From Blastococcus sp. CT_GayMR20 (GTDB taxonomy: Bacteria; Actinomycetota; Actinomycetes; Mycobacteriales; Geodermatophilaceae), in assembly GCF_004570345.1 (NCBI RefSeq), contig NZ_SPQM01000205.1, positions 1 to 6,641 on the forward strand: 6,641 nucleotides of DNA, read 5' to 3'. Positions 1 through 4,737 of this stretch are shown piece after piece (the first letter of the stretch is position 1; every line of letters begins with the position of its first letter). The notes under the pieces are model-generated. The model did not search any database and was not told the DNA's origin. It saw nothing but the letters and a program-made list of their open reading frames with translations. The position numbers and the translations under genes are program-made.

Positions 1-1845
1 CCGCGCGGCCTCCGCCGCAGGCAGGTACCGGACGGCGATCTCCCCGTGGTCGGGCTGCGGCGGCTCGGTGAGCAGGCTCCGCTGCAGTCCCTCGGCGAGC
101 TGCATCTGCGCGTTGTAGAGGCGCGCGTTGTCGAGGGCCATGCCCGCCCGGTCGGCGACGTCCTGCGCGGTGGACAGGTCCTCGTCGGCCACGGAACGTC
201 CGGGGCGGAAGTACAGCGTCAACAGGCCCAGGGTGCGGCCGCGCCCGCGCATCGGCAGCACGGCGGCTGTCTCGGGCGCGAGCACGCCGAGCAGCTCCTT
301 CGACTCACCGGAGGACAGCATGCCCAGGACGGTGCGCCCGTCCTCCCGGACGGGTTCTCCGCCGGCCAGGGCGCGTGCCACCGGTGAGGCGGACGGCAGC
401 GACTCCAGTCGCACCTCGGTGTACCGCTCCAGCAGCGCGCGGGACGCCTCGTCGGCATGCCACGAGGCGACGTCCCGCGGTCGCCCGTCCGGGTCGACCA
501 GGGTCACGATGGCGAAGTCGGCCAGGGTGGGGACGACGAGCCTCGGCAGGTGCTCGGCGGCCACGGACACGTCCAGGGTCCCTGCCATCTCGGCGCTCAC
601 CTGGGCCAGGATCTCCAGGCGAGCGGCCGAGAGGTCGGTCTGTTCCTGCATGCGCCGGCGCTCGGTCACCTCCGTGAAGTAGACCGACAGGCCGTCGGGG
701 GTCGGCCAGGCCCGCAGCTCGTACCACCCGTCCAGCGGGGCGGGGTAGTAGGCGTCGAACGAGACGGGCAACCCGGTGCGGACGGCGGTGCGGTAGCTGT
801 CCTCGAAGGGGCTGTCGACCGCCGCGGGCCAGTCGTCCCAGAGGACGCGGCCGAGCAGGTCCTCGCGGGTCCGGCCGAGCAGCCGCTCGGCCTCGGCGTT
901 GACGTGGGTGAAGCGCCACTCCCGGTCCAGGCTGTAGAAGCCGGCGGGCATGGCCTCCAGCACCCGGGTGACGCGGGTGGCGCCCTCGCGCTCGCCCGTG
1001 GTGTCGTAGGCGGCGCCCAGCAGGCGGACGGCGGTGCCCTCCGCACCTGCCAGCGCGCGCCCGCGGGCGTGGACCCAGCGGGTCTCGCCGTCCGGCCGGA
1101 CGACCCGGTACTCGGCGTCGTAGTCACCGCACTCGTCGATGCAGTGCTGGAGGAGGTCGGTGACCCGCCGGAGGTCGTCGGGGTGCAGCCGGGCGTTGAA
1201 GGCCTCGATGCTCTGGTCGAAGGTCTCCACGTCGTAGCCGAACATCGTGATCAGGCGCGTGTCCCAGGTCAGCGTGCCCGTGACCAGGTCCCAGTCGAAG
1301 GTGCCGACCCCGGCCGCGTCGATGGCCAGGTCCCAGCGCAGCCGGTCGTTCTCGTAGCGCCGTACGACGGCGGAGAGCTCCAGCTCGGTGACGGCGGCCT
1401 CGGCCAGCTGCCGCAGCGTCGCCAGGTCGGAGTCCGACCAGGCGCGGGGGTCGGGCGCGTGGACGCAGAGGGCTCCGACGACCTCCCTCGTGCCGGCGAC
1501 CAGCGGAGTGCCGAGGCGGTCCCCGAGCCGGTCGCCCCTGCCGGTCGCGTTCAGCACGGAGCACACCGAGGCGTTCAGCGGGGACTCGCTGCCGACGGCG
1601 CCGGGTGGCAGACCGGCGCCGGCACTGACGACCTCGACGTCGGTGAGCAGGGAGATGTGGCTCTCCCGCGCGCCCAGGAGCTGTGCGGCCAGTTCGGCGA
1701 GCCGGTTCAGGGCCGGTGCGTCCCTGCCCACGGGGAGCAACCGGCGCGCCGCGACGATGCGACCGCCGTCGCCGAGCAGCTCATCGGCCGCGACCTGGCT
1801 GCAGGACCGGTGCTCGTCGATCGGCCGGTCCGCCGACTCGTTCAC
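1..1845 (-). CDS. Multi-sensor (GAF-PAS-PAS-GAF) SpoIIE/PP2C-type serine phosphatase, C-terminus outside window
   Basis: This is the N-terminal 615 codons of a cytoplasmic signalling protein; the frame is still open at position 1. Domains read in order: a GAF domain at about residues 36-150 (core GTPLVAG..EVVGALCVH, then WSDSDLATLRQLA); a PAS_3-type fold at about 168-287 (GTFDWDLVTG, LHPDDL, YRVVRPDGETRWV); a second PAS at about 292-398 (MPAGFYSLD, FTHVNAEAERLLG); and a GAF at about 410-575 (LGLLTLYF, ADRAGMALDNARLY). At 583 comes LAEGLQRSLL, the usual linker into a SpoIIE/PP2C phosphatase. The catalytic aspartates lie off the edge, so the phosphatase call rests on this linker. In actinobacteria such proteins dephosphorylate anti-anti-sigma factors in partner-switching stress pathways (family knowledge). 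The GTG start has AGAAGGG five bases upstream; an in-frame GTG 15 codons earlier lacks such a site, and a TGA lies in frame further up. No transmembrane segment is seen. The first GAF looks shortened between the NASVCSVL helix and the GTPLV strand. Confidence 0.88.
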   Translation of the reverse strand, partial: MNESADRPIDEHRSCSQVAADELLGDGGRIVAARRLLPVGRDAPALNRLAELAAQLLGARESHISLLTDVEVVSAGAGLPPGAVGSESPLNASVCSVLNATGRGDRLGDRLGTPLVAGTREVVGALCVHAPDPRAWSDSDLATLRQLAEAAVTELELSAVVRRYENDRLRWDLAIDAAGVGTFDWDLVTGTLTWDTRLITMFGYDVETFDQSIEAFNARLHPDDLRRVTDLLQHCIDECGDYDAEYRVVRPDGETRWVHARGRALAGAEGTAVRLLGAAYDTTGEREGATRVTRVLEAMPAGFYSLDREWRFTHVNAEAERLLGRTREDLLGRVLWDDWPAAVDSPFEDSYRTAVRTGLPVSFDAYYPAPLDGWYELRAWPTPDGLSVYFTEVTERRRMQEQTDLSAARLEILAQVSAEMAGTLDVSVAAEHLPRLVVPTLADFAIVTLVDPDGRPRDVASWHADEASRALLERYTEVRLESLPSASPVARALAGGEPVREDGRTVLGMLSSGESKELLGVLAPETAAVLPMRGRGRTLGLLTLYFRPGRSVADEDLSTAQDVADRAGMALDNARLYNAQMQLAEGLQRSLLTEPPQPDHGEIAVRYLPAAEAAR

Positions 1846-1850
1846 GTGAA

Positions 1851-1857
1851 CCCTTCT
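1851..1857 (-). promoter_or_regulatory. Ribosome-binding site of the GAF/PAS phosphatase gene
   Basis: AGAAGGG on the minus strand lies five bases before the GTG at 1845. It decides that start over the in-frame GTG 15 codons upstream, which has no purine-rich site. Confidence 0.6.
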
Positions 1858-1859
1858 GC

Positions 1860-1874
1860 CCGGCTTCGCGCCGG
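1860..1874 (-). repeat. Small inverted repeat (hairpin) in the 5' leader of the phosphatase gene
   Basis: CCGGC-GCGAA-GCCGG is a perfect five-base-pair, GC-only stem with a five-base loop, ending three bases upstream of the ribosome-binding site. In mRNA it could form just before the start. No T-tract follows, so it is not a terminator. Whether it regulates translation is unknown. Confidence 0.4.
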
Positions 1875-1999
1875 AGATGCGTCGACGCACAGGCCAGGTG
1901 TTGGACCCTGCGTCGCCGTCCGGTCTGTTATGTCACGGAAGCTCCGTTGTGCGCAACCAACCGGACGCAGGTCACTCTGCTTCCCGGGCCCGCGGCGCG

Positions 2000-2746
2000 T
2001 CACGGAGCTGGGACGACGAGCGTGAGAGCGGACCCGCCGCCATGTTCCACGTGCAACCCCGCCCGCCTCAGCAGGCTCCGCAGTCGCACCACACCGTCGG
2101 GTTCGGCGGTCGTGGTCGCCAGCAGCCGGGCGACCCTGCCCTTGTGTGCCTTGTTGAAGTGACTGACCACCGAGCGGCTCCCGTCCGGGCGCTCGCTGAG
2201 CACCTCGAGCGTGACGGCGCCCGGCACCGGGGCGAGCGCGGCGTAGGAGCCGCTGCGGAGGTCGACGACGAGGTCGTCGATGCCGGCGAGGACCGGGGCG
2301 AGCGCCGGCTTCCACAGGGCCCGCAACGTCGGCAGGCCCGGCAGGGAGGAGCCGGCCGACAGCCGGTATGCGGGGATCGGGTCGTCGGCCCCGACGAGAC
2401 CGAGCAGTGCGGACCCGACGGCGAGCCGGCGCCCCGCCCTCGCACGTTGCGCCCGCGTCATCGAGCCGACGTCGAGAGCGTCGTAGAGGACGCCGGTGTA
2501 GCGCTGCAGCGCAGGCAGTGTGCCGCTGGTCCACAGCGCGGCGTTGCGCTCGATCTCCTCGTCCTGCTTCGGTGAGAGTCCCAGGGCGGCGCGCGCCGTG
2601 GGGACGTCGCCGGCCAGCTTGACCAGCGCCTCGGCGATCTCGGTGCGCACGGGGCTCAGCTCGGGGGCGGTCAGCGCTGCCAGGTCGAGCGGCGGACCGT
2701 CGCCGCCGGCCGCCTTCGTCTCCGACGGCGGGAGGAGGACGAGCAC
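2000..2746 (-). CDS. yaaA: Peroxide stress protein YaaA (UPF0246/DUF328 family)
   Basis: This 248-residue protein matches the YaaA/DUF328 family in length and in several motifs: the N-terminal LVLLPPSETK (residues 2-11), RYTGVLYDAL (82-91), the AYRL segment (126-129), WKPAL (145-149), a DLRSGSYAAL stretch near 162-171, and HFNKAHKGR (196-204), a family signature. In E. coli YaaA is induced by peroxide through OxyR and lowers free intracellular iron, so limiting Fenton damage; it also binds DNA (family knowledge). The protein is soluble, with no signal peptide. I chose GTG at 2746 because it gives the expected family N-terminus. The frame is open further upstream, but only inside the exonuclease gene. 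The start lies two bases after the exonuclease stop (TGAGCGTG) with no strong Shine-Dalgarno, so translation probably depends on coupling to xth. It is the last gene of the presumed desaturase-xth-yaaA operon. Confidence 0.9.
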   Translation of the reverse strand: MLVLLPPSETKAAGGDGPPLDLAALTAPELSPVRTEIAEALVKLAGDVPTARAALGLSPKQDEEIERNAALWTSGTLPALQRYTGVLYDALDVGSMTRAQRARAGRRLAVGSALLGLVGADDPIPAYRLSAGSSLPGLPTLRALWKPALAPVLAGIDDLVVDLRSGSYAALAPVPGAVTLEVLSERPDGSRSVVSHFNKAHKGRVARLLATTTAEPDGVVRLRSLLRRAGLHVEHGGGSALTLVVPAP

Positions 2747-2748
2747 GC

Positions 2749-3540
2749 TCAGTCCGCGAGGTCGACGATCACGGGGGCGTGGTCGCTGGCGCCCTTGCCC
2801 TTGCGCTCCTCGCGGTCGATGACCGCGCCGGTCGTCCGGGCGGCCAGGGCCGGCGAGCCCAGGACGAAGTCGATCCGCATGCCCTCGCGGCGGGGGAAGC
2901 GCAGCTGCGTGTAGTCCCAGTAGGTGTAGACGCCCGGTCCGGGGGTGTACGGGCGGACGACGTCGGCGAAGCCGGCCTCGACGACGGCGCGGAAGGCCGC
3001 CCGCTCGGGCGGGGAGACGTGCGTGGAGTGGGAGAAGAGGGTGATGTCCCAGACGTCGTCGTTCTCCGGCGCGATGTTCCAGTCGCCGGTCAGGGCGATC
3101 TGCGCCGACGGGTCCTCGGCCAGCCAGTCCGCGCCGGCGGTGCGCAGGGCGGCGAGCCAGTCGAGCTTGTACCGGTAGTGCGGATCGGCGAGCGTGCGGC
3201 CGTTGGGCACGTACAGGCTCCACACCCGCACGCCGCCGCACGTGGCGCCCAGTGCACGCGCCTCCTCGGCCGGATCCTCACCCCAGTGCGGCTGGCCCGG
3301 AAAGCCCACCTGGAGGTCCTCGATCCCCACCCGGGACAGGATCGCGACCCCGTTCCACTGCGAGTAGCCCACGTGTGCGACCTCGTACCCGATGGCGTTG
3401 AACACCATCTCGGGGAACTGGTCGTCGCGGCACTTGGTCTCCTGCAGCGCGACGACATCGACGTCGCTGCGCCCCAGCCAGGACGCCACCCGGTCGGCCC
3501 GGCTGCGGATCGAGTTCACGTTCCAGGTCGCGAGACGCAC
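2749..3540 (-). CDS. xth: Exodeoxyribonuclease III (Xth-type AP endonuclease)
   Basis: This 263-residue enzyme of the endonuclease/exonuclease/phosphatase fold cuts abasic sites and removes 3' blocks in base-excision repair of oxidised DNA. The length is normal for the family. The catalytic set is complete: N7 in TWNVNSIR, E34 in LQETKC, Y110 in SLYVPNG, D153 and N155 in TGDWNIAP, D224 in RIDFVLGSP, and D253-H254 in GASDHAPV. The DYTQLR segment (209-214) is also typical. The start is GTG at 3540, giving the family N-terminus MRLATWNVNS; its ribosome-binding site is poor. The gene begins 27 bases after the desaturase stop and ends two bases before yaaA, so it is likely the middle gene of one transcript. 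A promoter of its own inside the desaturase 3' end cannot be excluded. Confidence 0.95.
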   Translation of the reverse strand: MRLATWNVNSIRSRADRVASWLGRSDVDVVALQETKCRDDQFPEMVFNAIGYEVAHVGYSQWNGVAILSRVGIEDLQVGFPGQPHWGEDPAEEARALGATCGGVRVWSLYVPNGRTLADPHYRYKLDWLAALRTAGADWLAEDPSAQIALTGDWNIAPENDDVWDITLFSHSTHVSPPERAAFRAVVEAGFADVVRPYTPGPGVYTYWDYTQLRFPRREGMRIDFVLGSPALAARTTGAVIDREERKGKGASDHAPVIVDLAD

Positions 3541-3567
3541 GGGAGTCCACGTTACGTCCCGCCCCGT

Positions 3568-4518
3568 TCACACCTGGACCGGCACCTCGCCCCTCGCGGC
3601 CATGCGGGCCCGCAGCCGCTCCCGGCTCTCCACGAACTTCGTGGCCTGCGCGTCGAGCCCGGCCAGGAACGTCGCGAGCTCCTCGCGGGCCCGCTCGCCC
3701 TCCGGGCCGAGGTCGGTGCGCTCGAAGACCTTCCAGGTGCGCAGGATCGGGCTGACGACCTCGTCGTGGTGCAGCCGCAGGTCGTAGATGCCGGCCTTGG
3801 CGATGATCGTCGAGTTCTTCCGGAAGTTGGCCATGTTGGCGCCGGGCATCTCGAAGGTCATGACCTCCTTGGCCACGGCCTTCATCATCTCGTCGGGACT
3901 GATCTCGAACGCGGCCGTGACCAGGTTCCGGTAGAAGATCATGTGCAGGTTCTCGTCGGTCGAGATGCGGGCGAGGAGTTTGTCCGCGACGGGGTCGCCG
4001 GTCGCCTTGCCGGTGTTGCGGTGGGAGACGCGGGTCGCGAGCTCCTGGAAGGAGACGTAGGCGACCGCCTCCAGCGCGGTCTTGTCGCCGGAGTCGTAGC
4101 CGGTGGTCATGTAGTCCATCCGTGCTCGCTCCAACTCGACCGGGTCGACGCCGCGCGTGACGACGAGGTAGTCGCGGATCGCGATGCCGTGCCGGCCCTC
4201 CTCCGCCGTCCAGCGACCCACCCACTGGCCCCAGGCGCCGTCGCGGCCGAAGCGCGTGGCGATCTCCCGGTGGTAGCTGGGCAGGTTGTCCTCGGTCAGC
4301 AGGTTGACGAACATCGCGGCCTTGGCCGTCTCGTCGAGCTTCGACTGCTCCGGCGACCAGTCCTCACCGCCGAGGAACGCGAAGTTGCGGCCCTCGTCCC
4401 ACGGCACGTAGTCGTGCGGATGCCATTCCTTCGCCATCCGGATGTGCCGGTCGAGGTTCTCCGCGACCACCGGCTCCAGCTCGGTCAGTACTGCGGCCTG
4501 CGGGGACGTCTGGGGCAT
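3568..4518 (-). CDS. Acyl-[acyl-carrier-protein] desaturase, soluble ferritin-like di-iron type
   Basis: This 316-residue soluble desaturase introduces a double bond into an ACP-bound acyl chain using O2, two electrons and a di-iron centre. It belongs to the plant stearoyl-ACP desaturase/mycobacterial DesA family. All six iron ligands can be placed: E76 (LTEDNLPSYH), E107 and H110 (EEGRHG), E149 (SFQELAT), E179 and H182 (DENLH). There are no membrane spans. The electron donor is not encoded in this window. The start is ATG at 4518, with GGAGG five bases upstream. The same frame stays open far upstream, but that part is antisense to the plus-strand hydrolase and is not protein-like, so it was discarded. 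The gene is first in the cluster with xth and yaaA and lies behind tandem operator-like repeats, suggesting repression tied to lipid status (inference). It is longer than a DesA2-type protein and close to DesA1; the exact double-bond position cannot be read from sequence. Confidence 0.94.
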   Translation of the reverse strand: MPQTSPQAAVLTELEPVVAENLDRHIRMAKEWHPHDYVPWDEGRNFAFLGGEDWSPEQSKLDETAKAAMFVNLLTEDNLPSYHREIATRFGRDGAWGQWVGRWTAEEGRHGIAIRDYLVVTRGVDPVELERARMDYMTTGYDSGDKTALEAVAYVSFQELATRVSHRNTGKATGDPVADKLLARISTDENLHMIFYRNLVTAAFEISPDEMMKAVAKEVMTFEMPGANMANFRKNSTIIAKAGIYDLRLHHDEVVSPILRTWKVFERTDLGPEGERAREELATFLAGLDAQATKFVESRERLRARMAARGEVPVQV

Positions 4519-4523
4519 GGGGA

Positions 4524-4528
4524 CCTCC
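4524..4528 (-). promoter_or_regulatory. Ribosome-binding site of the desaturase gene
   Basis: GGAGG on the minus strand lies five bases before the ATG at 4518. It is the strongest Shine-Dalgarno among the minus-strand genes and fixes the start against the much longer open frame upstream. Confidence 0.75.
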
Positions 4529-4538
4529 GAGGGTCGCG

Positions 4539-4583
4539 ACCTACGAGTGCGTAACCTACGCCACCGTAACCAACGGTCACCGT
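4539..4583. repeat. Three tandem 15-bp operator-like repeats upstream of the desaturase gene
   Basis: On the plus strand the units are ACCTACGAGTGCGTA (4539-4553), ACCTACGCCACCGTA (4554-4568) and ACCAACGGTCACCGT (4569-4583), directly abutting. Units one and two each contain a perfect dyad TACG-N4-CGTA (4542-4553 and 4557-4568) whose four central bases differ; unit three keeps a degenerate form. Conserved dyad arms with variable centres are what a dimeric repressor site looks like. The array ends 20 bases upstream of the desaturase ATG and covers the likely -10 and -35 elements. A TetR-type fatty-acid-responsive repressor is a reasonable guess, but no regulator gene lies in the window. Confidence 0.65.
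4553..4580 (-). promoter_or_regulatory. Candidate sigma-70-like promoter of the desaturase operon
   Basis: On the minus strand GTGACC (4580-4575) and TAGGTT (4558-4553) are separated by 16 bases. TAGGTT fits the loose actinobacterial -10 pattern TANNNT. Transcription would start near 4546, giving a leader of about 28 bases containing the GGAGG site. Both boxes lie inside the tandem 15-bp repeats, so a bound repressor would block polymerase. A second TAGGTC copy at 4543-4538 is an alternative -10 but leaves a very short leader. Confidence 0.4.
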
Positions 4584-4637
4584 CCTGAGGGAGTTCCCCG
4601 GCCGGGTGACGCTCACGCGTCCGCCGGGCCGGTGTGT

Positions 4638-4664
4638 TTGGACTCTCGAGGCCCGGGCTAAGAC
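4638..4664 (+). promoter_or_regulatory. Weak candidate promoter for the hydrolase-transferase gene
   Basis: TTGGAC (4638-4643) and TAAGAC (4659-4664) are separated by 15 bases, shorter than the usual 16-18. They lie about 75 bases before the ATG at 4738. This is the best candidate I see in the plus-strand half of the divergent region, but the spacing makes it uncertain. Confidence 0.2.
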
Positions 4665-4725
4665 GCGCACCAAGGAGGGTGGCTCTAACACGGGCGCCAC
4701 CACCCAGCCGCATCCGCGGCCAGGT

Positions 4726-4731
4726 GAAGGG
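4726..4731 (+). promoter_or_regulatory. Ribosome-binding site of the hydrolase-transferase gene
   Basis: GAAGGG lies six bases before the ATG at 4738. No in-frame ATG, GTG or TTG lies between this ATG and the upstream in-frame stop TAA at 4567, which settles the start. Confidence 0.65.
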
Positions 4732-4737
4732 CAGCCC

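Larger units (their letters stand above)
1846..1999. other. Intergenic region between yaaA and the phosphatase gene, rich in inverted repeats
   Basis: This 154-base gap separates two same-strand genes and holds no credible ORF. It contains an inverted repeat pair (GACGCAGGTC at 1964-1973 against GACCCTGCGTC at 1904-1914, one bulged base, 49-base loop), a short dyad ACGGA-AGC-TCCGT at 1935-1947, a 12-base palindrome TGCGTCGACGCA at 1878-1889, and the small hairpin at 1860-1874. AT-richer bases at 1925-1932 (CATAACAG on the minus strand) are a possible -10 region for the phosphatase gene, but I find no convincing -35 partner. No hairpin with a T-run follows yaaA, so a Rho-independent terminator is not supported. 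The gap size argues that the phosphatase gene has its own promoter. Confidence 0.5.
4519..4737. other. Divergent intergenic region between the desaturase and the hydrolase-transferase genes
   Basis: These 219 bases hold the desaturase leader, its promoter and the tandem 15-bp repeats in the left third, and the weak plus-strand promoter and ribosome-binding site in the right half. A stray AAGGAGG at 4672-4678 has no start codon at usable distance. I see no credible small gene, riboswitch or terminator. Confidence 0.6.

Noticed and set aside
1841..1850. Perfect palindrome TTCACGTGAA over the phosphatase start, and a similar GCCCATGGGC (4735-4744) over the hydrolase start
   Set aside because: Ten-base palindromes are expected several times by chance in a window of this size, and the two share no sequence.
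1981..1999. GC-rich CGGGCCCG palindrome after yaaA as a terminator
   Set aside because: It has no loop of workable size and no following T-run.
457..2025. Long plus-strand ORF of 522 codons
   Set aside because: It lies antisense to the GAF/PAS phosphatase gene, whose translation shows clear domain motifs. The plus-strand product is a low-complexity Val/Gly/Gln/Arg-rich string typical of the mirror frame in high-GC DNA.
2747..3241. Extension of the yaaA frame to 413 codons
   Set aside because: The extra part overlaps exonuclease III in another frame and is Arg-rich shadow. GTG at 2746 gives the standard YaaA N-terminus.
2779..4554. Long plus-strand ORF of 591 codons
   Set aside because: It is antisense to exonuclease III and the desaturase, both with complete catalytic residues. 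Its own translation has no recognisable domain.
4672..4678. AAGGAGG in the divergent region as the start signal of a leader peptide
   Set aside because: The only nearby start-like triplet, GTG at 4679, directly abuts it, and no ATG, GTG or TTG lies 5-12 bases downstream.
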